A stretch of DNA of 64,000 nt, taken from contig NZ_WXUB01000001.1 in NCBI RefSeq assembly GCF_011799805.1, positions 434,001-498,000 on the forward strand, in the 5' to 3' direction. This DNA is from Maribellus sediminis. Its GTDB lineage: Bacteria; Bacteroidota; Bacteroidia; Bacteroidales; Prolixibacteraceae. Each line of letters opens with the position of its first letter. Positions within the stretch are counted from its first letter, which is position 1. Both the position numbers and the translations under genes were made by a program. Shown here piece after piece: positions 45,879 to 54,391 of the stretch. The notes under the pieces were generated by a model that worked only from the letters and a program-made list of their open reading frames with translations, made no database searches and was not told where the DNA came from.

Positions 45879-47048
45879 ATGGATTTCAAAATTTTATCGG
45901 AAAAATATAAAAGCGAACTATTTGATAAGGTGATTCCTTTTTGGGAAGAGCATTCGGTCGATCAGGAATATGGAGGATATTTCACGTGCTTAGACCGTGA
46001 AGGGAAGATTTTTGATACCGATAAATTTATATGGCTACAAGCCCGCCAGGTGTGGATGTTCTCAAAATTATACAATGAAGTAGAACAGAAGCCGGAATGG
46101 TTAGAGATTGCTTTAAACGGTGCAGCTTTTCTGCAACAGTATGGACATGACGGGAACCTGAATTGGTATTTTTCGCTTACCCGCGAGGGCGAGCCGTTGG
46201 TTCAGCCGTACAATGTTTTTTCCGATTGTTTTGCAACAATGGCCTTTGGGCAACTAAGCAAAGCTACCGGCAGCGATGAGTTCGCGACCATTGCAAAAGA
46301 TACTTTTCAGAATATTTTAAAACGAAGCGATAATCCTAAGGGAGCATTCAACAAGTTAATGCCTGGCACACGTCCGTTAAAGGGATTTTCACTGCCCATG
46401 ATTATGTGTAACCTGGCGCTCGAAATTGAGCATCTGCTGGCGCCTGAGTTGGTCTACAACACAGTCGAAAGAGTATTGCACGAAGTGATGGATGTTTTTT
46501 ATCAGCCGGATTCCGGATTGATTTTGGAAAATGTTCATCCCGATGGTAGTTTTTCCGACTCTTTTGAAGGTCGCTTATTAAATCCGGGGCACGCCATCGA
46601 AGCCATGTGGTTCATATTAGACTTGTCTGAACGACTTCAAAAGCCTGAACTGGCGCAAAAGGCAGTAACCATTGCTCTGCGCACATTAAAATACGGATGG
46701 GATGAAGAATACGGTGGTATTTATTATTTCCTCGATATAAAAGGAAATCCGCCTCAGCAATTGGAATGGGACCAGAAACTCTGGTGGGTACATATCGAGA
46801 CATTAATAACGCTGATAAAAGGATACACACTTACTGGAAACAAGGAATGTTTGAGCTGGTTTGAAAAAGTTCATGATTATACCTGGTCGCATTTTACCGA
46901 CCCGGAATATGGTGAATGGTTTGGATACCTAAACCGGCAGGGCGATGTGTTGCTGAATCTGAAAGGCGGCAAATGGAAAGGTTGTTTTCATGTACCACGC
47001 GGTTTATTTCAGGTATGGAAAACATTGGAGAAAATAAACAACAGATAA
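45879..47048 (+). CDS. nanE: N-acetylmannosamine/N-acetylglucosamine 2-epimerase (RnBP type)
   Basis: A 389-residue AGE-family (alpha/alpha)6-barrel protein; ATG 45879 follows AGGAAG and is preferred over TTG 45855. Conserved parts are GGYFTCLDREGKIFD, WLQARQVWMFSKLY, FLQQYGHDG, NPGHAIEAMWF and KLWWVHIETL with catalytic histidines. It interconverts ManNAc and GlcNAc. In Bacteroides fragilis a renin-binding-protein-like epimerase does this directly, in place of the NanK/NanE route through ManNAc-6-P. No kinase is in the locus, which agrees with this route. Confidence 0.92.
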   Translation: MDFKILSEKYKSELFDKVIPFWEEHSVDQEYGGYFTCLDREGKIFDTDKFIWLQARQVWMFSKLYNEVEQKPEWLEIALNGAAFLQQYGHDGNLNWYFSLTREGEPLVQPYNVFSDCFATMAFGQLSKATGSDEFATIAKDTFQNILKRSDNPKGAFNKLMPGTRPLKGFSLPMIMCNLALEIEHLLAPELVYNTVERVLHEVMDVFYQPDSGLILENVHPDGSFSDSFEGRLLNPGHAIEAMWFILDLSERLQKPELAQKAVTIALRTLKYGWDEEYGGIYYFLDIKGNPPQQLEWDQKLWWVHIETLITLIKGYTLTGNKECLSWFEKVHDYTWSHFTDPEYGEWFGYLNRQGDVLLNLKGGKWKGCFHVPRGLFQVWKTLEKINNR

Positions 47049-47077
47049 ACGGTAAAAAAGAATCAAATCAAACATAT

Positions 47078-48337
47078 ATGAATCAAAGCAAAGTAAAATC
47101 AATATATCCCTGGGTCGTAGTTGGACTTTTATGGGTGGTGGCTTTGTTAAATTACATGGATCGCCAGATGTTATCGACGATGAAAGTCTCGATGATGATC
47201 GATATAAAGGAGCTTGAAACAGCCGAAAATTTTGGTCGCTTAATGGCAGTTTTTCTTTGGATTTACGGTTTCATGAGCCCGGTGGCCGGATTGATTGCCG
47301 ACCGTGTTAACCGTAAGTGGCTTATTGTCGGCAGTCTGGCTGTTTGGTCTGGGGTAACATTGTCAATGGGGTATTCAACAAACTTTCATGTTCTTTACAT
47401 CCTACGTGCTATTATGGGGATTAGCGAAGCGCTATACATCCCTGCGGCCCTTGCATTAATTGCCGATTACCATAAGGAAGGAACACGCTCTCTGGCCATA
47501 GGAATACACATGACCGGATTATATTTTGGACAGGCTATTGGTGGTTTTGGAGCGACCGTGGCACACGAATTTTCGTGGCAAACTACATTTCATTCATTTG
47601 GACTTATCGGGATCGCTTACAGTATTGTCCTAATCTTTTTTCTGCGTGAAAAAAAGGATCGTTTTGCATCGAAACAAATCGAAACAAGTGGAGGTATTAA
47701 AATTCGAGGGTTTAAATCGATATCTCAAAGTCTTGGAATGTTACTGGGAACTGTAAGTTTCTGGGTGATCCTGTTTTATTTTGCAGCTCCCAGTTTTCCC
47801 GGATGGGCTACAAAAAACTGGCTGCCTACACTATTCTCAGAAAGTCTCGGAATGGACATGTCTAAAGCGGGTCCACTGGCAACCATTACCATTGCTGCTT
47901 CTTCGTTCATCGGTGTAATATTTGGAGGTATTCTGGCTGACCGTTGGATTATGAAGAACCTGCGTGGAAGGATTTACACGGGAGCCATTGGTTTGAGTTT
48001 GCTTATTCCTTCTTTGATACTACTCGGGTTTGGCCATGGATTAATAGGAATTCTTGGTGGTGGTGTATTGTTTGGGATTGGCTTTGGGATGTTTGATGCG
48101 AACAACATGCCCATATTGTGTCAGTTTGTTTCGCCGAGGCACCGTGCAGCAGGTTACGGATTAATGAACCTCACCGGTGTTTTTGCCGGTGCTTTTGTAA
48201 CTGAATTACTCGGGAAATCTACCGATTCAGGTCATTTGGGAAGAGACATGGCATTGCTTGCTATTCCGGTTGCTTTGGCCGTTGTGCTCCAGCTACTGGT
48301 TTTGAAGCCAAAAGTGGCCAACAAGGAAGAGGATTAA
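47078..48337 (+). CDS. nanT: MFS transporter, probable sialic acid permease
   Basis: A 419-residue major facilitator with about 12 membrane segments; ATG 47078 (MNQSKVKSIYPWVVVGLLW) is chosen because the open frame upstream of it overlaps nanE. Typical MFS loop motifs are ADRVNRK after helix 2 and ADRWIMKNLRGR after helix 8. The LNYMDRQMLSTM opening resembles anion:cation symporter members. Between nanE and the esterase, it is the likely inner-membrane carrier for Neu5Ac (NanT of the nanLET operon). Confidence 0.88.
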   Translation: MNQSKVKSIYPWVVVGLLWVVALLNYMDRQMLSTMKVSMMIDIKELETAENFGRLMAVFLWIYGFMSPVAGLIADRVNRKWLIVGSLAVWSGVTLSMGYSTNFHVLYILRAIMGISEALYIPAALALIADYHKEGTRSLAIGIHMTGLYFGQAIGGFGATVAHEFSWQTTFHSFGLIGIAYSIVLIFFLREKKDRFASKQIETSGGIKIRGFKSISQSLGMLLGTVSFWVILFYFAAPSFPGWATKNWLPTLFSESLGMDMSKAGPLATITIAASSFIGVIFGGILADRWIMKNLRGRIYTGAIGLSLLIPSLILLGFGHGLIGILGGGVLFGIGFGMFDANNMPILCQFVSPRHRAAGYGLMNLTGVFAGAFVTELLGKSTDSGHLGRDMALLAIPVALAVVLQLLVLKPKVANKEED

Positions 48338-48388
48338 TCTGTAAAATTCTAATTTGTATACATAAATTGAATAAGCCATAATGGAGTT

Positions 48389-49051
48389 ATGAAGAAGATT
48401 ATTTTGAACCTTGTATTGCTGTTCTCTCTGTTCATCGTTTCGGCTCAGGAAAACGAGTTTGGCACCTATTATAACCAACGGTTGAGCCTTTTTATAAGTC
48501 TGCCTGATGAACCAAATGAGATAATAATGCTGGGTAACAGCATCACCGATGGCGGGGAATGGAGTGAGTTACTTCCTGGGTATAATGTAAAAAATCGTGG
48601 AATTAGCGGAGATGTTACCGCAGGTGTTTTGTACCGACTTAACGAGGTGACGAGCGCAAAACCCGCAAAAGTATTTCTGTTGATCGGGATCAACGATCTG
48701 GCAAGGGGAATTCCTGCAGACACAGTTTTCAAAAATATTTGTTTGATTGCGGAAAAGATCAGGGCGACAACTCCCGAAACTGAAGTTTATATTCAGAGTA
48801 TCCTGCCGGTAAATCCTTCATTTAAGAAGTTCGCCGGACATGTTGACAAAACAAATGCTGTTAAGCAGATCAACCAAAAATTGAACGACTGGTGCAGCGA
48901 AAATGATGTTGAGTTTGTTAATCTGTTTGATGCTTTTATCGAAAGTGATTCTGACTATTTGGATCCTGAATTTACTAACGATGGTTTACATCTTACAGCG
49001 AAAGGGTATTTGACCTGGATCAAAATAATCTATCCATTCATCAAAAGTTAA
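48389..49051 (+). CDS. Exported SGNH/GDSL esterase, possible sialate O-acetylesterase
   Basis: A 220-residue protein with a signal peptide (cut near VSAQ, residue 20). SGNH blocks: Ser 51 in MLGNSITDGG (I), Gly 71 in NRGISGD (II), Asn 102 in IGINDL (III), and Asp 198/His 201 in NDGLHLTAKG (V). All four catalytic residues are present. As the last gene of the sialic acid locus it may remove O-acetyl groups from host sialic acid, which block sialidase; this is inferred from position, since the SGNH fold covers many esters. Confidence 0.85.
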   Translation: MKKIILNLVLLFSLFIVSAQENEFGTYYNQRLSLFISLPDEPNEIIMLGNSITDGGEWSELLPGYNVKNRGISGDVTAGVLYRLNEVTSAKPAKVFLLIGINDLARGIPADTVFKNICLIAEKIRATTPETEVYIQSILPVNPSFKKFAGHVDKTNAVKQINQKLNDWCSENDVEFVNLFDAFIESDSDYLDPEFTNDGLHLTAKGYLTWIKIIYPFIKS

Positions 49052-49183
49052 TTCAATAATTTAAACGCAAATACTACATTAAACACTTGAAGTGTAATGA
49101 TATACGTAATAAGAGGCGTATAAATCGGGAGTAGACGATTTTCGACTTTTGTAATATGCTGATAACGAAATTCATAATAAAGA

Positions 49184-49205
49184 GTTCAAGCCCAGATGGG
49201 CCCAC
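49184..49205 (+). repeat. Right attachment-like repeat (tRNA 3' end copy)
   Basis: This 22-bp copy of tRNA bases at 34084-34105 has one mismatch. No full tRNA precedes it: only a TCATAAT like the anticodon loop lies 8-14 bp upstream, at the wrong distance. It falls in the 306-bp non-coding gap 49052-49357. Confidence 0.75.
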
Positions 49206-49226
49206 TTCTGGAAATTTAAGTTTGTG

Positions 49227-49257
49227 AAACGCTCGTTATAAATAACGGGCGTTTTTT
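49227..49257 (+). terminator. Strong terminator behind the right tRNA-end copy
   Basis: AAACGCTCGTTAT pairs with ATAACGGGCGTTT (13 bp, one G-U), then a T run to 49257. It sits 22 bp after the tRNA fragment, as a tRNA terminator would, and also ends the nan operon. Confidence 0.88.
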
Positions 49258-49357
49258 ATTGTGAATAAGATCAACTTGAATATCCAGTTTCTTTTGCAGA
49301 TGCTTGAATAAAGGCTATTTTTATTCCCTGTCAATTTAAAACCAAATTCAGCTAAAT

Positions 49358-50623
49358 ATGAAACACCGGATCATTTTATTTATCCTGATTAGCTTCTCTC
49401 TTTACTCATGTAAAAACATAAATACAATTCAGCTTGTCAATCCGCTTTCAGAAGATCGTACCGATGAAGTGGTAGTAATTTCCCGTGCGGAAATAGAGCA
49501 ACAAATTTCTTTGGAAAAAGGCAATGTTCCGGTTTTTAAAACAGGGGAAAATCTTGTTCCTTACCAGTTAGATGATATGAATGGTGACGGAAATTGGGAT
49601 GAAGCAGCACTACTTCTCGACTTCGCAGCTAACGAAAGCAAGAACATTACGATTGGTCAGGCTGCCGAAGACGAAGCTCCAAAATTTGAAAAACGTACCA
49701 ACCTTCGACTTGGCATTCACCAGGAAGAAGGTGGTTATAAAGAGGTGGATTATTATGAAGCTTTGCCATGTACTTCCGATTTCAAAATTATCGCTCAGGG
49801 TGAAAGCGTAAGTTGGGAGAATGATAAGATTGCCTTCCGGGTGTATTTCGATTGTAGAAACGTGAAAGATTTATTTGGTAAGCTAAAGCCCGAAATGATC
49901 ATCGATAAGATTCATACACCTGCCATTCCGAATTACCACGATCTGAATGACTGGGGAATGGATATCCTTCACTGTGGAAGTTCGCTGGGATCGGGAGGAA
50001 TTGCCTTGTTAAAGAATGACTCGCTTTACCGTCTTGGATCGACCGATGTTTACGAGTATCACAAAATCACGGAAGGACCGGTTCGTTCGGTTTTCGACCT
50101 GGTTTACAAAGGCTGGCATGTTGATGGTGATGATCTGGAGGCAACTGAAAGAATTTCAATCTATCCGGGAAAGTATTGGTTTCAGTCGGATGTTACGGTA
50201 AAAGGTGCGCCTGAAGGGTCGCAGATTGTTACCGGAATAGTAACCAGCATGTTGAAACGCGAACCATTTTCTTTCGAAGCTCACAGATTTCAATGCATTG
50301 GAACACAGGATGTTCAATCGCTGAACAACGATGAACTGGGAATGGCAGTGATGGTGCCACAAGATGAACTCGGAAAGATTGGTCGCAGCAGTGATACCAA
50401 TTTCTATAAACTGGGTTATAAAACGGTTCCTGCGAAATCATTCAGCAACATTATTTCTGAAACCTATTACATCAGCCAAAACTTTAAGAATGAGGTGCCT
50501 GCCCGACATTACTTTTTTTCGGTTTGGGGGCTTGAAAAAAATCAGTGGAAAACAGAAGAAGGATTTAGGGCCTATCTTAGCGATGAAGCATTCCTGCTAA
50601 ATTCGCCGATTAACACAAAGTAG
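49358..50623 (+). CDS. DUF4861 family lipoprotein
   Basis: A 421-residue protein with a lipobox (LYSC, Cys 18). The body is beta-rich and matches DUF4861 as I recall it, with VPYQLDDMNGDGNWDEAALLLDF near the N-terminus, WGMDILHCGSSLGSGGIALL in the middle and ISETYYISQNF near the end. DUF4861 proteins occur in polysaccharide loci of Bacteroidota, but no reaction is established. It lies just outside the sialic acid island. Confidence 0.72.
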   Translation: MKHRIILFILISFSLYSCKNINTIQLVNPLSEDRTDEVVVISRAEIEQQISLEKGNVPVFKTGENLVPYQLDDMNGDGNWDEAALLLDFAANESKNITIGQAAEDEAPKFEKRTNLRLGIHQEEGGYKEVDYYEALPCTSDFKIIAQGESVSWENDKIAFRVYFDCRNVKDLFGKLKPEMIIDKIHTPAIPNYHDLNDWGMDILHCGSSLGSGGIALLKNDSLYRLGSTDVYEYHKITEGPVRSVFDLVYKGWHVDGDDLEATERISIYPGKYWFQSDVTVKGAPEGSQIVTGIVTSMLKREPFSFEAHRFQCIGTQDVQSLNNDELGMAVMVPQDELGKIGRSSDTNFYKLGYKTVPAKSFSNIISETYYISQNFKNEVPARHYFFSVWGLEKNQWKTEEGFRAYLSDEAFLLNSPINTK

Positions 50624-50636
50624 CTCGATTTACCAT

Positions 50637-50918
50637 TTACAGCACAATTACGCCTTCTATTTTATCTGCCTGTTCGGTGATCTCAACAATCTGATCGGCG
50701 GAGTCCATCAGTGCTATACAGGTTACCGAAACATGTTTCAAATTGGAAGTATGCTTGAATGTTGTTTTACCGCTGTTAGGCAGTAAAGCTTTTATTTGAT
50801 CCACTTTCCCATCGTGGTTCGGGGTTATAAACTTGAACATGTATTTCAATGGCCAGTTATTATTTTCCATTAGGCGGTAACGCAGGTTTTTATATTTATC
50901 TATATCCATAAAATTCAT
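50637..50918 (-). CDS. DUF493 family protein
   Basis: A small cytoplasmic protein of 93 residues (or 90 from the Met at 50909). WPLKYMFKFITPN followed by a ferredoxin-like fold pattern (TSNLKHVSVTCIALMDSADQIVEI) fits DUF493 (YbeD-like), thought to bind ligands or act in regulation. It is convergent with the DUF4861 gene and separated from the regulator gene downstream on the plus strand by 189 bp with no clear promoter box. Confidence 0.7.
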   Translation of the reverse strand: MNFMDIDKYKNLRYRLMENNNWPLKYMFKFITPNHDGKVDQIKALLPNSGKTTFKHTSNLKHVSVTCIALMDSADQIVEITEQADKIEGVIVL

Positions 50919-51107
50919 CTTCTGTTAGTAATACATCTGATAGCTCTTTTTCGTTCACCATTTCAAGAAGAAAATTCAGTTTTTCTTTTGCAGGGAGACT
51001 TTGAACTGCGCATCAAATATTAGATTTTTCGGCTAATTTCACAACTTGACATTTAAATTGTATTTTAGAAACCATTAAATATTCTGTAAGCTGTACCAGA
51101 TAAAGAT

Positions 51108-53975
51108 TTGAAAAAGATTCTATACATACTGTTCGTTTTAATTCCGTTTTTTGGATTTACCCAGGTGAAAAAAATTGGGGTTCCAAATATATTAAACTAC
51201 CCCAAAAAAGAATACAAAGCCGGAACACAAAACTGGAATATAGCGCAGGATCCTGATGGCTTCATGTATTTTGCCAATAACGACGGTTTGCTTCGTTTCG
51301 ATGGACTAAACTGGGATTTGTTCAGAGTTTCGATATCGCCTGTTAGGTCGGTATGCATTGATGATGAGGGAATTATTTATATTGGCCTTGATGACGATTT
51401 TGGAATATTTAATCCAAATTCGCAAAATGGTCCCGAATTTATCAGTTTGCTCAATAAATTACCTGAAGATATTGATGAAGTAGATATTATTTGGAAAATA
51501 TATGACACGCAGTACGGCATAGTTTTTCAGTCGTATCAATACATATTTATTTATCGCGATGAGAAAATCTGGACGATCAAACCGGAGAGAGCCTTTTTCT
51601 ATTCCTTTTATGTAAACAAGCGCTTATTTTTTCACGAACCGGGAGTTGGTTTATTTGAATTCATAAATGGCTTTGTAAATAAAGTTCCATGGGCAGAACC
51701 TTTAAAAGATACCGAGATTCTTTCTATCATTAGTTTTTATGAAAATCAACTGTTGATTGGAACAGGGCAGGATGGTTGGTTTGAATATAAGAACGGAAGA
51801 TTGGGGAAATGGGATGTGCCTGCCAACAGGCAGGTTGAAAAGGATATTTTGTTTAGCGCCCTCAAACTCGACGGAAATAATGTGGCCATCGGAACCATTC
51901 TGAACGGATTGATAATAGCCAATTCTGATGGTGCGATCATTCAGCAATTAAACCGTTCAAAGGGGCTTCAGAACAATACCATATTGAGCCTCTTTAAAGA
52001 TCACTCGGGAAATTTATGGCTGGGACTCGATAACGGGATTGATTACATTGAGCTGAACTCTCCACTGAGCTACATATCCAGTTCAGAAGGTATTAGCACT
52101 GGGTATTGTTGCGTTATTCATAATGATATGCTTTACCTGGGCACAAACCAGGGGCTTTTTACAAGATCCTTTGCTTCACCTTCGCAAGATAACAGCGACA
52201 AGTTTGAACTGGTTCCGGGAACTGAGGGGCAGGTTTGGAGTTTAAAGGTAATTAACAACGAATTGTTATGCGGACACCACATGGGTACCTTCGTTGTGAA
52301 AGACAAAAAGGCATTTCAAATCAGCGATGAGCCAGGAGGGTGGACTTTTATTCAAAAGGATGAAAATCCAGCAATGGCAATTGGCGGAAATTATACGGGA
52401 TTGTCGATTTATGATTATAAAGACAACACCTGGAAATTTCGGAATAAGGTGAAAGGATTCAGCGAATCGAGTAGATTTATTACTGAAGATAAAAACGGAA
52501 ATATATGGGTGAGCCATGGAACAAGGGGAGTTTTTCGTGTTCGCTTGAATAATGAAAGTGATTCTGCAGTTCAGGTAAAACTGTACGGAAAAAATGAAGG
52601 GTTGCCTTCCGATAAACTCAATGTATTACTTTCGGTTGATGATTCGTGGTACATTTCTGCAATCGACGGCATTTATACCTACAATGAAAGTGTCGATTTT
52701 TTCGTAAAAGATGAACGTATGAATTCCTTGTTCGATTTGAATGAGCGCTTAAAATATGTTCAAAAAGATAATGAGGGTAATTATTGGTATATAACGGAAA
52801 CAGGAGCCGGAGTTTTTCACCTGAACGACGACGGCACTTATACAAACATTACAACTCCATTTAAGCAATTGAGCAATAAATTGGTACAGGAGTGGGAGTT
52901 TTTATATGTTTACGGAACCGACAATGTATTTATTGCTACCGAAGATGGTTTTGCTCATTACTCTTCACGAATAGTAGCTACCTACAACCAGCCTTTCAGA
53001 AGTTACATTACCAAGGTTGATGTTCCATATTTAGATACAGCTATTTATCCTGATATTCAGCAGGAAATGCCGGAATTGCCATTTAAAAAGAATGCTTTCC
53101 GATTCTATTTTTCTGCTCCTTTTTACCAGAATCCGGAGCAGTTGGAATTTTCTTATTTTATTGAGAATTACTCGGATAAGTGGTCGTCGTGGTCGCACGA
53201 TAATTATCGCGATTTAACCAATCTACCCGAAAACGAATATGTATTTCGTGTGAAAGCAAAAAACAGCTTCGATATTGAGAGTGAAGAAGCCAGCTTTTCA
53301 TTTTTGATAGATCCACCCTGGTATCGTTCGAAAATGGCCATGTACATCTATATATTTGTCGTTATTCTGATCGGTTTATTGGTTGTTCGGCTTGTTAACA
53401 AACGCTTTGAGAGATCGAAACAAAAAGAACGTAAAAAACACGAAAAAGAGCTCAGAAAAAAGGAGAAAGAGTTCGAACAGCAGTCGGTATTGGCCGAGAA
53501 GGAAATTATACGCCTGAAAAATGAAAAACTGGAAGCCGAAAAACTTTCTCTGGATAAAGAGCTGGCCAATCAAACGTTGAGCATTGTAAATAAAAACAAG
53601 TTCCTGATGAAAATTAACCAGGAACTAAAACGTGTTTCCGAAGAAACCAGCGACGGCGCAGTGGCATCAAAAATGGCTATTCTTAAAAAGCGGATCGATA
53701 AGGAAATCGATAATCAGCATCAAAAGAAAATATTTGAAAGTTATTTTGAAGAAGTGCACGCCGATTTCTTCGTTAGAATGAAAGAACAATTCCCTCAGCT
53801 ATCTCCAAATGATTTAAGGTTGTGTGCGTATATCCGCATGAACATGTCGACCAAGGAAATTGCAACCCTGCAAAATATTACTGAAAGGGGAGTTGAAATC
53901 AGTCGTTACCGCCTTCGTAAAAAGCTCGATATTTCTCGCGAAATCAATCTGTCAACCTACCTGCTTAATTTCTGA
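51108..53975 (+). CDS. Membrane-spanning PUL regulator: propeller sensor, Y_Y_Y domain and LuxR-like HTH, no kinase
   Basis: A 955-residue protein starting at a TTG (51108): no ATG is available and the TTG gives a perfect signal peptide, MKKILYILFVLIPFFGFTQ. The periplasmic part (about 20-660) has two-component-regulator propeller repeats (for example DPDGFMYFANNDGLLRFDG, DHSGNLWLGLDNGIDYI), followed by a Y_Y_Y domain (about 665-735), one membrane helix (about 743-764), a long charged coiled coil (about 770-880) and a C-terminal helix-turn-helix (LSPNDLRLCAYIRMNMSTKE onward). Unlike hybrid two-component systems it lacks histidine kinase and receiver domains, so it should pass the ligand signal directly to DNA. 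It lies just upstream of SusC. Confidence 0.88.
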   Translation: MKKILYILFVLIPFFGFTQVKKIGVPNILNYPKKEYKAGTQNWNIAQDPDGFMYFANNDGLLRFDGLNWDLFRVSISPVRSVCIDDEGIIYIGLDDDFGIFNPNSQNGPEFISLLNKLPEDIDEVDIIWKIYDTQYGIVFQSYQYIFIYRDEKIWTIKPERAFFYSFYVNKRLFFHEPGVGLFEFINGFVNKVPWAEPLKDTEILSIISFYENQLLIGTGQDGWFEYKNGRLGKWDVPANRQVEKDILFSALKLDGNNVAIGTILNGLIIANSDGAIIQQLNRSKGLQNNTILSLFKDHSGNLWLGLDNGIDYIELNSPLSYISSSEGISTGYCCVIHNDMLYLGTNQGLFTRSFASPSQDNSDKFELVPGTEGQVWSLKVINNELLCGHHMGTFVVKDKKAFQISDEPGGWTFIQKDENPAMAIGGNYTGLSIYDYKDNTWKFRNKVKGFSESSRFITEDKNGNIWVSHGTRGVFRVRLNNESDSAVQVKLYGKNEGLPSDKLNVLLSVDDSWYISAIDGIYTYNESVDFFVKDERMNSLFDLNERLKYVQKDNEGNYWYITETGAGVFHLNDDGTYTNITTPFKQLSNKLVQEWEFLYVYGTDNVFIATEDGFAHYSSRIVATYNQPFRSYITKVDVPYLDTAIYPDIQQEMPELPFKKNAFRFYFSAPFYQNPEQLEFSYFIENYSDKWSSWSHDNYRDLTNLPENEYVFRVKAKNSFDIESEEASFSFLIDPPWYRSKMAMYIYIFVVILIGLLVVRLVNKRFERSKQKERKKHEKELRKKEKEFEQQSVLAEKEIIRLKNEKLEAEKLSLDKELANQTLSIVNKNKFLMKINQELKRVSEETSDGAVASKMAILKKRIDKEIDNQHQKKIFESYFEEVHADFFVRMKEQFPQLSPNDLRLCAYIRMNMSTKEIATLQNITERGVEISRYRLRKKLDISREINLSTYLLNF

Positions 53976-54073
53976 TAATCGTCTTCTGTTGTACAACATA
54001 CTTTCAAAAGAGGTAGTAATATTATGTGTTGTTGATTTTTAAATATCAAAAAATCAGCATCATAGAATATTTG

Positions 54074-54093
54074 TGATGTATTTTTGATGTATT
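54074..54093 (+). promoter_or_regulatory. Direct repeat TGATGTATT x2 upstream of SusC
   Basis: Two copies (54074-54082, 54085-54093) are 11 bp apart, one helical turn, in the 416-bp gap 53976-54391. It is a candidate binding site for the membrane regulator encoded just upstream. Confidence 0.4.
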
Positions 54094-54212
54094 GTCTTAT
54101 GGGTCGAGATGTGTTTTTGTAGAGCCGGTTTATTCTTTTTTTAGCATTTGAACTCCCAAATTCGTAATGTGAAATTTTGTTAATAACAATAAGTTTAATT
54201 AAGATTGTATCG

Positions 54213-54233
54213 TTATTGTACATATTACAATAA
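54213..54233. promoter_or_regulatory. Perfect 21-bp palindrome upstream of SusC
   Basis: TTATTGTA and TACAATAA form perfect 8-bp arms around CATAT, 158 bp before the SusC start. It is a candidate dimer-binding operator. The gap holds no other convincing gene; a 27-codon open frame at 54258-54341 is noted under findings. Confidence 0.45.
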
Positions 54234-54391
54234 ACTGAACTAATCTAATTTAAAACTATGGAATTGAAAACATCATACATTGGACCCCAAAGAGTATTTA
54301 TCATTTTGAAAAAATCGTTTTACTGGATTCTTGCATGTTGAACGTGATGTTCTAACATGAACTATTTTATACTAATATCAAAATTAGATCT

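Larger units (their letters stand above)
34084..49205. mobile_element. Putative 15.1-kb tRNA-inserted genomic island carrying sialic acid utilisation genes
   Basis: The segment begins in the 3' end of the CAT-anticodon tRNA gene and ends at a 22-bp copy of that end (one mismatch) at 49184-49205. Both copies are followed by intrinsic terminators, as expected if the far copy is the tRNA's original 3' end displaced by insertion. Between them lie a GntR regulator and nine plus-strand genes, all fitting sialic acid uptake and breakdown. The left 690 bp are non-coding and carry short repeats typical of a recombinase end, but no integrase, excisionase or relaxase gene is found. So this is inferred to be an old or passenger island, not a complete element. 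Confidence 0.6.

Noticed and set aside
46916-47077. Long N-terminal extension of the MFS transporter
   Set aside because: It overlaps the nanE gene by over 130 bp and is not hydrophobic; the ATG at 47078 begins just before the first membrane helix.
49160-49205. A second tRNA gene at the right end
   Set aside because: Only the T loop and 3' acceptor strand are present; no 5' acceptor strand or D arm can be folded.
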